DNA from: Anaerolineaceae bacterium | Lineage (GTDB): Bacteria; Chloroflexota; Anaerolineae; Aggregatilineales; Phototrophicaceae | DNA length: 64,000 nt | NCBI GenBank assembly: GCA_026708325.1 | Contig: JAPOVC010000013.1 | Coordinates: forward strand, 1-64,000 | Reading direction: 5' to 3' | Shown: one piece after another, positions 46,016 through 54,273 of the stretch | Numbering within the stretch: position 1 is the first letter of the stretch | How the letters are laid out: every line of letters starts with the position of its first letter | The notes under the pieces: generated by a model | The model's database searches: none | The model's input: only the letters and a program-made list of their open reading frames with translations | Told to the model about the DNA's origin: nothing | Translations under genes and position numbers: made by a program

Positions 46016-46963
46016 ATGAGCGTGGTGAGTGTGGGTGAGTTGTTGATCGACTTCGTGGCGCTGGAGAGCGGCGTCACGGTGGGCGAGGCCAGCGGTTTCC
46101 TGAAGGCCGCCGGCGGCGCGCCGGCCAACGCGATGGTCGCCCTGACGCGTCTGGGCCACGCGAGCACCCTGCTGGCGATGGTGGGCGACGACCCTTTCGG
46201 CCACTATCTGGCGCAGTTGCTGGCCGCGGAAGGCGTCGACGTGGAGGGCATTCGCTTCTCGCCCGAGGCGCGCACCTCGCTGGCTTTCGTCTCCCTGGCG
46301 GAGGGCGGCGAGCGCAGTTTCGTCTTCTACCGCCATCCCGGCGCGGACATGCTGATGACCCCCGCCGACGTCGATCTGGCGCGCATCGACGGCCATGACA
46401 TCTTCTTTTACGGCTCCATCACCATGATCGCGGAAAGCTCGCGCGAGTCGCTGCTGGCGGCCATCGATTATGCGCTGGCGCGCGACATGCTGCTCGGTTA
46501 CGACCCCAACCTGCGCCTCGGCCTGTGGCCGGACGCGGCCACGGCGCGGCGCTGGATGCTGGCCGGTCTCGAGTACGCGCACGTGGTCAAGGTCAGCGAC
46601 GAGGAGGTCGACTTCCTCACAGGTGGCGACCTGGACGCCCTGTGGCGCGAGCGCACCCGACTGCTGATCGTCACCCACGGCCCGGGCGGCTCCACCCTGT
46701 ACACGCGCGACCAACGCGTCCACGCGCCCGGCTTCGCCGTCGATTCCGTCGATACCACCGGCGCCGGCGACGGCTACGTGGCCGCCATTCTCGCCAGCCT
46801 GCTGGAATACGGCGACGCCTGGCCCGACCACCTGCCGCAGATGGCGCGTTTCGCCAACGCGGTCGGCGCGCTGACGACCATCGCCCGCGGCGCCATCCCG
46901 GCCATGCCGCAGCGCGCGGCCGTCGAAGCCTTTTTAATAGGTCAGGGCGAAGATGTTGGATGA
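46016..46963 (+). CDS. PfkB-family carbohydrate kinase (fructokinase-like)
   Basis: A 315-residue ribokinase-fold sugar kinase. The N-terminal signature is FLKAAGGAPANAMVALTRLG and the C-terminal one is DTTGAGDGYVAAILASLLE, with the catalytic Asp in GAGD. The GELLIDFV start and YRHPGADMLM segment favour the fructokinase branch. CGGAGGGGG precedes the ATG at 46016. Given the sugar importer 2 kb upstream, it may phosphorylate the imported sugar, although the genes are not in one operon. A 29-bp imperfect direct repeat covers its stop codon. Confidence 0.9.
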   Translation: MSVVSVGELLIDFVALESGVTVGEASGFLKAAGGAPANAMVALTRLGHASTLLAMVGDDPFGHYLAQLLAAEGVDVEGIRFSPEARTSLAFVSLAEGGERSFVFYRHPGADMLMTPADVDLARIDGHDIFFYGSITMIAESSRESLLAAIDYALARDMLLGYDPNLRLGLWPDAATARRWMLAGLEYAHVVKVSDEEVDFLTGGDLDALWRERTRLLIVTHGPGGSTLYTRDQRVHAPGFAVDSVDTTGAGDGYVAAILASLLEYGDAWPDHLPQMARFANAVGALTTIARGAIPAMPQRAAVEAFLIGQGEDVG

Positions 46964-47011
46964 GTGGGCTGATAAAAGAGCGGGGCGAAGACCTGCGATG
47001 AGTGGGCGGAT
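46945..47011 (+). repeat. 29-bp imperfect direct repeat at the pfkB-like stop
   Basis: 46945-46973 and 46983-47011 match at about 24 of 29 positions with a 38-bp period (shared GGGCGAAGA and GATGAGTGGGC). The first copy contains the kinase stop codon, so it is a short local duplication of the gene end. Confidence 0.6.
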
Positions 47012-47106
47012 GGAACGGGACGAATGTCCTTGATGCCTGGGCGGATCGCCGGGGCCTGCGCCGCAGGGCGCGCGTCAAGTGTTCCGGAGCAGCGGAGCGC
47101 GGCCCC

Positions 47107-47838
47107 GTGAAGCGCCGCCGTCGCATTCTGGTGGTGGACGACGAGCCCACCGTGCGCGAGGTGCTGCGCCGCTATCTGGAGCGCGAGGGCTGGCTGGTCG
47201 ACGAGGCCGCGGATGGCCGGGTGGCCATGCAGGCGCTGGACCAGGACCCGCCCGATTTGCTGATTCTGGACCTCATGCTGCCGGGCATCGACGGACTCAG
47301 CATCACGCGACGCCTGCGCGGCGACGTCAGCGTGCTGGGTACCGAACACGCCGTGCCGATCATCATGCTGACCGCGCGCCGCGACGAACAGGACCGCGTC
47401 GAGGGCCTGGAGCTGGGCGCAGACGACTATCTGACCAAACCCTTCAGCCCGCGCGAACTGGTGGCGCGCGTGCGCGCCGTCCTGCGCCGCAGCGACCCCG
47501 TCAGCCAGGCGGACGGGCGGCCGCTGCAGATCGGGCCGCTGACCCTGGACCCGCGGGCGCGCGAGGTGCGGCGCCACGGCGAGCCGGTCGCGCTCACCGC
47601 GCGCGAATTCGACCTGCTCTGGCACCTGGCCAGCAACCCGCGCCAGGTCTTCAGCCGCGACCAGCTGCTGGACCAGGTGTGGGGCTACAACTTCGAGGGT
47701 GACGACAGCACGGTGACGGTGCACGTGCGGCGGCTGCGCGAGAAGATCGAGCCCGACCCCGCCCGCCCGGCCTTCATTCGCACCGTATGGAGCGTCGGTT
47801 ACCGCTTCGAGCCCGACCCCGATGACAGCGGCGCCTGA
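47107..47838 (+). CDS. OmpR/PhoB-family response regulator without adjacent kinase
   Basis: A 243-residue regulator: receiver acidic pair ILVVDDEP, phospho-acceptor Asp in LLILDLMLPGIDG, IIMLTARRDE, Lys in LTKPFSPRELVARV, then a winged helix ending FIRTVWSVGYRFEPD. A GTG at 47107 (VKRRRRILVVDDE) directly before the receiver is the likely start; the earlier frame start at 47002 adds an unrelated Arg-rich leader. No histidine kinase neighbours it. The downstream SDR gene starts 17 bp before its stop, so the two are translationally linked. Confidence 0.88.
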   Translation: MKRRRRILVVDDEPTVREVLRRYLEREGWLVDEAADGRVAMQALDQDPPDLLILDLMLPGIDGLSITRRLRGDVSVLGTEHAVPIIMLTARRDEQDRVEGLELGADDYLTKPFSPRELVARVRAVLRRSDPVSQADGRPLQIGPLTLDPRAREVRRHGEPVALTAREFDLLWHLASNPRQVFSRDQLLDQVWGYNFEGDDSTVTVHVRRLREKIEPDPARPAFIRTVWSVGYRFEPDPDDSGA

Positions 47839-48502
47839 GCGCCCCGTCGACCTGGGGGGACGCGCGGCGATCGTCACCGGCGCGGGTGGGGGGCAGGGAC
47901 GCGCCATCGCCCTGGCGCTGGCCCGGGCGGGCGCCGCCGTGGCGCTCAACGATCTCAATCCCGACCGCGCCGAAAGCCTGCGCGCCGCCATCGCAGCGAG
48001 CGGCGGCCAGGCCCTGGCCTGCCCCGGCGACGTCTCCAACCGCTTTCAGGCCGCCAACCTGATCGAGCGCGCCCGCGACGCCTTCGGCCGCGTCTCGCTG
48101 CTGCTGCACGCAGCCGGCGCCGGCCCGCTGGAACGGCCCCTGCTGCGCCTCGACGAGTGGGACTGGCGTCGTCTGCTGGAAGTCAACCTGACCGGCGCCT
48201 TCTTCTGCACCCAACTGATGGCGCGCGTGATGGCGGAGGAGGGCAGCGGCGTTATCCTGCTGCTGGTGCCGGGCAATACGAACGGTGACGTCGCCACGGT
48301 CGCGGCCCGCGCCGGCCTCGTGGGACTGGCGCGGCAGGCCGCCCGCGAACTGGCGCCGGCGGGCATCCGCGTGCACGCGCTTTGTATCGCTGCGCCCGTC
48401 GACGCGGACGAGGTGGCCAACGCCGCAGTGGCGCTCTGCGCGCGCGAGCAGGCAGACGCGGGCTGGCAGGTGAAGGTCGGCGCGGGGCCTATTCCACGCT
48501 GA
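47822..48502 (+). CDS. SDR-fold protein lacking the catalytic Ser-Tyr-Lys
   Basis: A 226-residue Rossmann protein. The cofactor site AAIVTGAGGGQGRAIALAL and the NLTGAFFCTQLM segment with its conserved Asn are intact. Where active SDRs have YSASK, this reads ATVAARAG, so the Tyr and Lys are replaced, and the preceding Ser region is VPGNTNG. It therefore probably binds NAD(P) without oxidoreductase activity, perhaps as a redox-sensing or regulatory protein. It overlaps the response regulator by 17 bp. The C-terminus is shorter than in typical SDRs. Confidence 0.8.
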   Translation: MTAAPERPVDLGGRAAIVTGAGGGQGRAIALALARAGAAVALNDLNPDRAESLRAAIAASGGQALACPGDVSNRFQAANLIERARDAFGRVSLLLHAAGAGPLERPLLRLDEWDWRRLLEVNLTGAFFCTQLMARVMAEEGSGVILLLVPGNTNGDVATVAARAGLVGLARQAARELAPAGIRVHALCIAAPVDADEVANAAVALCAREQADAGWQVKVGAGPIPR

Positions 48503-51434
48503 AAGATATTTCGAAGGGCCGCTGCAGAATATTGCCGTCCGGTCTGATCAGCACCAGACGCAGGTGGTACCAGCCCGGGCCCAGCGAGGGCGCGTGCAGG
48601 GTCTCCAGTTGACCGTTGGGGACGCTGCTGTCGTGCGTGCTGCCCAGGGTCACCCAGCTGTCGAAGGCGCCCCCGATGATCTCCAGCTTGTAGAACTGCG
48701 CCTGCTCCGGCGTGAACATGACGCTGCCGAGGACGGGCACGGCGCGCCAGCGCGAGAGCACGTCGCCATTTTGCGGGGAGGTGATGACGGCGGTGGCGAC
48801 CGGCGGGTCATAGTGTTGCGGAGGCTGCAACAGGGCGCCGCTGCAGCGAATCGAGGGCAGGAAGGCCAGGTCGCGGCTGCGTGCGAAGAGCTCGGCCTCG
48901 ACCACTTCCTGGGGCGAGGGTGACAGGGGCGGCGCGAGAAACAGTTGCTCGCGCGCGCCGAGGGAAACGGCCGCCGCCACCAGTTCCTGCGGCACCTGAC
49001 AGTAGAGCGGCGGCGGCGGCGGGGTACGGCTGTCCGGATTCTGGTAGCGGACGCCGCTGGCTACCTCGGTCGGGATGCGGTAGGCCAAAACGCGGAAGAT
49101 GCCGGGCTCGACCTCCTCAAGGCGCACGCCATTGCTCTGCAGCGCGGGCCCGGGCGCGGTGGGGTCGGGATAAAGCAGGCCGCTGCCCGCGTCAGGCAGG
49201 CCGACCGGGCTGGTCAGCAGCCACTCGTTGACGCGGCGCGCGCAGGCCGTGGCGGGGTCCTTAAGCGAGCCGGGGTTGCAGAGGCTGGCCTGCTGCAGGC
49301 CGGCCGGCGCCTGCAGGGTATCGTTGAGCAGCATGCCGTCGCGCGCGAAGCTCATCAACATGCCCGCGTCGCGGTAGATGCCGGCCATCACGGCGTTCCA
49401 GAGCGGCGCGGCGCCCGAGAGACCGGTGGAATCCACCATCGGCGTGCCATCGCTGTTGCCCACCCAGACGCCCACCACGGCGTTGCGCGTGTAACCCACG
49501 GTCCAGTTGTCGCGGATGTCGTCGGTGGTGCCGGTCTTGACGGCGCTGGTGAGCTCGGGGATCAGCAGGGGGCTGCGGGCGCCCATGGCCGGGCTGCGCG
49601 CCACGTTGTCCGAGAGCATGTCGCTGATGAGGAAGGCGATGCGCGGGTCCAGCACCTGCTCGCCGAGGGCGCGGCGCTGGACGCTGCCGGCCGTCAGGCG
49701 TCCATGGGGGCAACCTTCGTCCAGTTCATAGAGCACCTCGTCCTCGCGGTTGAGCACGCAGCGGATGCTGTGCAGCGGCACGCGGGCGCCCTCGTTGGCG
49801 AAGACGCCGTAGACCTGCGCCAGCTCCAGCAGGGTGATGTCGCCGCCGCCGAGGGTCAGCGACAGGCCGTAGCGGCTGGCGTCGCGGCCCAGGCTGGCCA
49901 CGCCGAAGCGCTCCATGATCTCCAGCAGGGCCGGCACGCCGATGCGCCGCAGCGTGACCACGGCCGGGATGTTGTAACTGTTGGCGAGGGCCTGGCGCAT
50001 GCGCTGCGGGCCGTGGAAAAGCTTGTCGTAGTTGCGCGGCCAGTCCGGCGGCGTGTTGGGGCCGCGCACGTCGAGTTTGGTGTCCCACAGGATTTCGGCC
50101 GGCGACATGCCCTGTTCCAGCGCCGCGGCGTAGGTCATGGGCTTGACGGTGCTGCCGGGCTGGCGCAGCGCGCCGGTGACGTTGACGCGGCCGTCGATAC
50201 TGTCGTCGTAATAGTCGGCGCTGCCCACCATGGCGAGGATCTCACCGCTGTCCGGCCGGGTGACGACCACGGCGCCGTTGCTCACGTTGTTGCCCGCCAG
50301 ACGGGCCACCTGCTGCCGCACCGAGTCCTGCGCCAGGTCGTTGACGCGCAGGTCGAGCGTGGTGTAGACCTTGAGGCCGCCGTTGGCGATCAGGTCCGGC
50401 CCGTGGCCGAGGCTGCCCAGGAGCTGCTCAAGTTCCGCCTGCACGTGGACGGTGAAGTGCGGCGCGCGGAAGGGCACGTCGGGTGTGTCGAAGCTGAGGC
50501 CGTCGGCGATGGCCTGATCGCGTTGCGCCCTGTCGATGAAGCCCTCGACGAGCATGCGCTCCAGCACGGTGAGCCAGCGTAGATTGACGGCCTCCTGCAC
50601 CTCCTGCTCCGGGTTGAGCGGGTCGAGGCTGGCGGGCGCCTGGGGCAGGCCGGCCAGCATGGCTGCCTCGCCCAGGTTGATGCGGCTGACGTCCTTGTTG
50701 AAGAAGGTGCTGGCGGCGGCCTGGGCGCCGTAGGCCAGGTTGCCGTAGTAGATCTCGTTCAGGTAGAGCTCGAGGATCTCGTCCTTGCTTTTGCGTTGCG
50801 TCAGCACCAGGGCCAGCGCGATCTCCTCCAGCTTGCGATCGATACTGCGCTCGGCGCGGCGCTCGGGCGTGAAGAGCAGGTTACGCACCAGTTGCTGGGT
50901 GATGGTGCTGCCGCCGCTGCTTCCCTGCGCAAGACCGACGTACTGCAGGAAGGCGCGCAGGGTCGCGGCCACGTCGATGCCGGGGTTGCTGTAGAAGGTG
51001 TCGTCCTCAATCGCCAGGGTGGCGTCGATCAGGGCCGGCGGGACGTCCCGCAGCGGGACGTAGGTGCGGCGGCCCTCGCGGAAGGACTCGTAGAGCACTT
51101 CGCCGTAGCGGTCGTAGATGAAGCTGCTCTCGAAGTTGCGCCAGTCATCCACCTGGGCCACGCGCTCGGCCAGCTGGTCCTCGATGCGCGCGCCCAGCAG
51201 CGTCACGGCCAGCAGGACGGTGAGCGTCAGTCCGCCGCAGAGGAAGCCGCCAGCGGCGACGATGGCGATCAGACAGCCGCGCGGCCCGATACCCCGCCGC
51301 CGCCGCGACTGGCGTCGGGTCCGGCGTCGGGCAGGCCTGGCCGCCTGGGGCCGTGGCGGCGGCCCGTCTTCGGACGGGGGCGGCTGGAAGGACAGGTCGC
51401 CCTCCCGTTCTTCCGGCCTGCGTTCCTCATTCAT
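48489..51434 (-). CDS. Class A penicillin-binding protein (PBP1A-like)
   Basis: A 981-residue bifunctional peptidoglycan synthase. A basic, Pro-rich cytoplasmic tail (about 1-50) precedes one membrane segment (GCLIAIVAAGGFLCGGLTLT). The GT51 domain has AIEDDTFYSNPGID with the catalytic Glu, then GGSTITQQLVRNLL and LNEIYYGNLAYGAQAAA. The transpeptidase has SxxK in PGSTVKPMTYAAAL, SYN in ANSYNIPAVV and KTGTTDD. A C-terminal extension of ~200 residues ends in a beta-rich module (MFTPEQAQFYKLEI). The ATG at 51434 follows AGGAGAG and is preferred over an upstream frame that covers the isomerase gene. Confidence 0.93.
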   Translation of the reverse strand: MNEERRPEEREGDLSFQPPPSEDGPPPRPQAARPARRRTRRQSRRRRGIGPRGCLIAIVAAGGFLCGGLTLTVLLAVTLLGARIEDQLAERVAQVDDWRNFESSFIYDRYGEVLYESFREGRRTYVPLRDVPPALIDATLAIEDDTFYSNPGIDVAATLRAFLQYVGLAQGSSGGSTITQQLVRNLLFTPERRAERSIDRKLEEIALALVLTQRKSKDEILELYLNEIYYGNLAYGAQAAASTFFNKDVSRINLGEAAMLAGLPQAPASLDPLNPEQEVQEAVNLRWLTVLERMLVEGFIDRAQRDQAIADGLSFDTPDVPFRAPHFTVHVQAELEQLLGSLGHGPDLIANGGLKVYTTLDLRVNDLAQDSVRQQVARLAGNNVSNGAVVVTRPDSGEILAMVGSADYYDDSIDGRVNVTGALRQPGSTVKPMTYAAALEQGMSPAEILWDTKLDVRGPNTPPDWPRNYDKLFHGPQRMRQALANSYNIPAVVTLRRIGVPALLEIMERFGVASLGRDASRYGLSLTLGGGDITLLELAQVYGVFANEGARVPLHSIRCVLNREDEVLYELDEGCPHGRLTAGSVQRRALGEQVLDPRIAFLISDMLSDNVARSPAMGARSPLLIPELTSAVKTGTTDDIRDNWTVGYTRNAVVGVWVGNSDGTPMVDSTGLSGAAPLWNAVMAGIYRDAGMLMSFARDGMLLNDTLQAPAGLQQASLCNPGSLKDPATACARRVNEWLLTSPVGLPDAGSGLLYPDPTAPGPALQSNGVRLEEVEPGIFRVLAYRIPTEVASGVRYQNPDSRTPPPPPLYCQVPQELVAAAVSLGAREQLFLAPPLSPSPQEVVEAELFARSRDLAFLPSIRCSGALLQPPQHYDPPVATAVITSPQNGDVLSRWRAVPVLGSVMFTPEQAQFYKLEIIGGAFDSWVTLGSTHDSSVPNGQLETLHAPSLGPGWYHLRLVLIRPDGNILQRPFEISFSVE

Positions 51435-51466
51435 GCCGGCGCGTCTCTCCTGGCCGGGCGCTGGCT

Positions 51467-52327
51467 TCAGTGAATGGCGATGGCGAGTTGCGCCAGGCGC
51501 CCAACGACGAAATCGCGCGCCTGGCGTACGTCCTCCAGACGCCTGAGGTGTTCGATCAGGACGTAGCCCTCCGGCATCAGCGCCTCGAAGCGCCGGAACA
51601 GGCGGTCCCAGTCCAGCAGACCCGTGCCGGGCACCGCCTCCTCGATGTGCAGCACCAGTTGCTCGCCGACGGTGACGTCCTTGAGGTGCGCGGAGCGAAT
51701 GCAGGGGCCCAGTTCGTCGAAGAAGTAATCGATGACCGCCGTCGTGTTGTAGACGCTGTCGAGGTCCTTGACGAAGTTGACGACGTCGGCATTCACGCCG
51801 ATCCAGTCCGGGTTGCTGCGCTCGATGATGCGCCGGATTTTGGCCGGCTCGCCCAGCGTGGTGGTCAGGTGACACTCCATCGCGACCGGTACGCCGAACT
51901 GCGCGGCCGTTTCGCCGATTTCGGCCAGGCTGCGCACCAGGCGCTCTTCGGTCTCCGGCAGGAAGTTGTCCGCGTGCGGCGCCCACTGGTAGCCGTCATA
52001 CATGCTGGTGGGGCGCAGCGAGGCCATGTGCGCGCCCAGTTCGCCGGCGCGCTGAATCACGTGGCGGCAGACCTGCAGGCCGGCGCGGCGCACGCTCTCG
52101 TCGCGGCTGATGATGGAGGGATAGGCGCCCCAGAACTGCACCAGTTCGATACCGCTGTCCTGCAGCAACTGCCGCGTGCGCATGGCCTCCGCCAGGGGCT
52201 GCTCCAGCGGGTCGCCGGGGTAGTGCATGCCCATGCCGCTGAAACCCAGCGCCACGAGTTCCGCGACCACCTGCTCGTCGACGTTCAGCCAGCCGGAGAA
52301 CCAGTCGTCCACGCCGCCCAGTCGCAT
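51467..52327 (-). CDS. Sugar phosphate isomerase/epimerase-like TIM-barrel protein
   Basis: A 286-residue xylose-isomerase-like TIM barrel. Candidate metal ligands sit in PVAMECHLTTTLGEP (Glu, His) and WIGVNADVVNFVKD, HLKDVTVGEQLVLHI and EGYVLIEHL, in the order expected for this superfamily. GGGGGGAGA lies upstream of the ATG. It is in the same direction as, and 32 bp before, the PBP gene. Sugar specificity is not predictable; a role in inositol- or keto-sugar catabolism is possible. Confidence 0.82.
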   Translation of the reverse strand: MRLGGVDDWFSGWLNVDEQVVAELVALGFSGMGMHYPGDPLEQPLAEAMRTRQLLQDSGIELVQFWGAYPSIISRDESVRRAGLQVCRHVIQRAGELGAHMASLRPTSMYDGYQWAPHADNFLPETEERLVRSLAEIGETAAQFGVPVAMECHLTTTLGEPAKIRRIIERSNPDWIGVNADVVNFVKDLDSVYNTTAVIDYFFDELGPCIRSAHLKDVTVGEQLVLHIEEAVPGTGLLDWDRLFRRFEALMPEGYVLIEHLRRLEDVRQARDFVVGRLAQLAIAIH

Positions 52328-52401
52328 CTCCGTCTCCCCCCTGGTTGCCCTGTCGATGGCCTGCCCCGGCTGTCAGGAGCGCCGGGCCCTGTGCTTCAGA
52401 A

Positions 52402-52731
52402 TCAGATTTGAAAGTGCCCCGAGACGCGCACGATTTTCTGCTCGTAATTGATGACGAAATCCAGCAATTGCTCGTGCAACTGCGTCCAGGAATCGCTGTG
52501 GAGGATATCGCGCATGGCATCCAGGTCGCTGGCGATGCCCTCGGTCATGATCTGCGCGGTGTTGCCGAGGCTGTAGGTGGTCATCCAGGCGCCGGTATGG
52601 CGCAGGCCCAGGTTCTGTGTGCCGGGAATCCAGTCCCGCACGAGGAACTCGAAGTACTCCTGGTCACGCCCGGGGCGGATATCCCAGGTCATGATCAGTT
52701 TGACGTCCATGCCGACCACGTCGTCAGGCAC
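52402..52731 (-). CDS. Small hypothetical protein (ferredoxin-like barrel candidate)
   Basis: A 109-residue protein with alternating strands and helices (VKLIMTWDIRPGRDQEYFEF, WIPGTQNLGLRHTGAWMTTY) that resembles dimeric alpha-beta-barrel proteins such as NIPSNAP/ABM folds; I cannot place it in a named family. A GTG at 52731 follows GGAG in the upstream gene's stop region; an ATG at 52710 is an alternative. It starts 2 bp after the MBL-fold gene ends and is probably co-transcribed with it. Confidence 0.65.
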   Translation of the reverse strand: MPDDVVGMDVKLIMTWDIRPGRDQEYFEFLVRDWIPGTQNLGLRHTGAWMTTYSLGNTAQIMTEGIASDLDAMRDILHSDSWTQLHEQLLDFVINYEQKIVRVSGHFQI

Positions 52732-52733
52732 GT

Positions 52734-53411
52734 CTACTCCGGCAGGGGCCGTGCTTGCAGCAGCACGACGCGGGTCTGCTGCGGCAGGTTGCCGGCGGTG
52801 ACGCGCAGGACTTCCTCTTCCTGCGGCTCGCTGACGCCCAGCGCCCCGGTGAAGGCGGACAGCGCCGTCGCGGCGTTCTCCGGCGCCCCCTGGTGTACGG
52901 GCACGACGCTGCGCGGCTCCAGCATGGTGACCAGGCCGGCGGCGTCCTCCGTCGCCAGGCGTCCCTCGCCCAGCGGCAGCAGCAGGACCTGCACCTCGCC
53001 GAGGTTCTCCAGCGCGTCCTGCGTCGGCAGCTCGCGCATGGCGCCCGCGTGCAGGAGGTTGAGATCGCCGAAGTGGAAAAGCCAGGCGAGGTGGTGGCGC
53101 GTCGCGCCGTTGCTCGCCGCGACCATGGGGATGCCGCGCATGAAGATGCCGCCCACCTCGTATTCCCCGGGCCGCCAGAAGAGCAGCGGCTCCTGCTCCT
53201 CATCATCAAAGGACAGTTGCGCCTGTACAGCCCCTGGCTCGCCCTGGCTGAGGCAGACCACGTCGGCCTTCAGACCGCGACCCCTCTTGCGCTGCACGGG
53301 CGCGCAGGGGTCGGTCACGACCGCGATCTGGCCGCGTCCGCTGAAGCGAAAACAGTCCTGACCGTACCAGTTGATGTCCAGAAGGCGTCCACCTCTTGAC
53401 AGGCGCTGCAC
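52734..53411 (-). CDS. Degenerate metallo-beta-lactamase-fold protein
   Basis: A ~215-225-residue protein like the UPF0173/L-ascorbate-6-phosphate-lactonase group of MBL-fold hydrolases: INWYGQDCFRF, VVTDPCAP, PGEYEVGGIFMRGIP and LLHAGAM all align. The zinc-binding HxHxDH is replaced by SQGEPGAV, so it probably binds no metal and may be non-enzymatic. The start is unsure: a CTG at 53381 directly before the conserved LDINWYG follows AAGAGGTGG, while the GTG at 53411 is the nearest standard start. It precedes the small 52402 gene and diverges from the DUF309 gene. Confidence 0.75.
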   Translation of the reverse strand: MQRLSRGGRLLDINWYGQDCFRFSGRGQIAVVTDPCAPVQRKRGRGLKADVVCLSQGEPGAVQAQLSFDDEEQEPLLFWRPGEYEVGGIFMRGIPMVAASNGATRHHLAWLFHFGDLNLLHAGAMRELPTQDALENLGEVQVLLLPLGEGRLATEDAAGLVTMLEPRSVVPVHQGAPENAATALSAFTGALGVSEPQEEEVLRVTAGNLPQQTRVVLLQARPLPE

Positions 53412-53469
53412 AAGAACCAACAGTATAGCCTGGCGCGCAGGCCCTGAACAGACGGGGAGGTGAGGAAAG

Positions 53470-54201
53470 GTGAGCGGGAGACGCATCGCCGTCGCCGGGG
53501 CGCCGGCCTGGTTGCCGGCCCTGCAGGCGCGCGTGAACGTGACGGCGCTGCCCACCGGGCCGGGCTTCGTGCCGCGCCTGACGGACCTGGGGCCGGCGCT
53601 CTTGCTGGTCGACGCCTCCGATGCGGCCGAACGGCGCTGGATCAGCGCGGCGCGGGCCAACAACGCCACCCGTCGCATCCCCATCCTGGCCGTCGCCGAC
53701 GAGGGGCAACACGCGGCGGCACTGCTGGCCGGGGCGGACCATGCCCTGAGGGCGGAGGAACTGCTGGCGGCGCCGGAAGCCATCCTGCGGCAGCATGCCC
53801 GTCCGCCGGACCCCGAACGTCAGGCGCGCCTGGGGTGTGAGTGCGGGGCGGCGCTTCCGCCGGCCGCGCGCGAGGGGGTCAGGCTCTTCAACGCGGGCGA
53901 ATACTACGCGCAGCACGACGTCTTCGAGGCGCTGTGGGTAGAGACCGAAGGCCCGGTGCGCGAGCTTTACCGGGCGGTATTGCAGGTGGGCGTGGCGCTG
54001 TATCAGGCGCAGCGCGGCAACCGGCGCGGCGCGCTGAAGATGCTGCTGCGCAGCGCGCAGTGGCTGCGCGATCTGCCGGACGTCTGCCAGGGCCTGGACG
54101 TGGCGCAGCTGCGCGCGGACGTGCGGCGCCTGCGCGCGGAGCTGTCGCTCGAGGACGGCGAGGTGACGCCCTTCAGTCTGCGGGAAGTGGGGGACGGGTA
54201 G
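53470..54201 (+). CDS. DUF309 protein with receiver-like N-terminal domain
   Basis: A 243-residue two-part protein. The N-terminal ~115 residues resemble a response-regulator receiver (ALLLVDASDAAERRW, RRIPILAVADEGQHA) in strand and helix order, but lack the paired acidic residues needed for phosphorylation. The C-terminal ~125 residues match DUF309 (LFNAGEYYAQHDVFEALW, ELYRAVLQVGVALYQAQRGN). DUF309 proteins are helical and of unknown function. The GTG at 53470 is preceded by GGGAGGTGAGG. This fusion with a pseudo-receiver is uncommon as far as I know. Confidence 0.8.
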   Translation: MSGRRIAVAGAPAWLPALQARVNVTALPTGPGFVPRLTDLGPALLLVDASDAAERRWISAARANNATRRIPILAVADEGQHAAALLAGADHALRAEELLAAPEAILRQHARPPDPERQARLGCECGAALPPAAREGVRLFNAGEYYAQHDVFEALWVETEGPVRELYRAVLQVGVALYQAQRGNRRGALKMLLRSAQWLRDLPDVCQGLDVAQLRADVRRLRAELSLEDGEVTPFSLREVGDG

Positions 54202-54229
54202 CGTCGCCAAGCGAAAATTAACGCCGTGT

Positions 54230-54235
54230 TATAGT
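54230..54235 (+). promoter_or_regulatory. Possible -10 element of nuclease gene 1
   Basis: TTATAGTTTG contains TATAGT 38 bases before the ATG at 54274, in a locally AT-rich stretch unlike its surroundings. No clear -35 or ribosome-binding site was seen. Confidence 0.35.
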
Positions 54236-54273
54236 TTGCGCTGGCTTAAGCGTGGCGAAGGCGCAAGTTAATC

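Noticed and set aside
45893..46831. An upstream extension of the 44783 anchored protein
   Set aside because: It runs antisense through the PfkB kinase gene; the membrane anchor begins at 45892.
51435..51986. An upstream extension of the penicillin-binding protein
   Set aside because: The frame covers the isomerase gene and has no PBP-like sequence; the ATG at 51434 has a good ribosome site and starts the basic tail.
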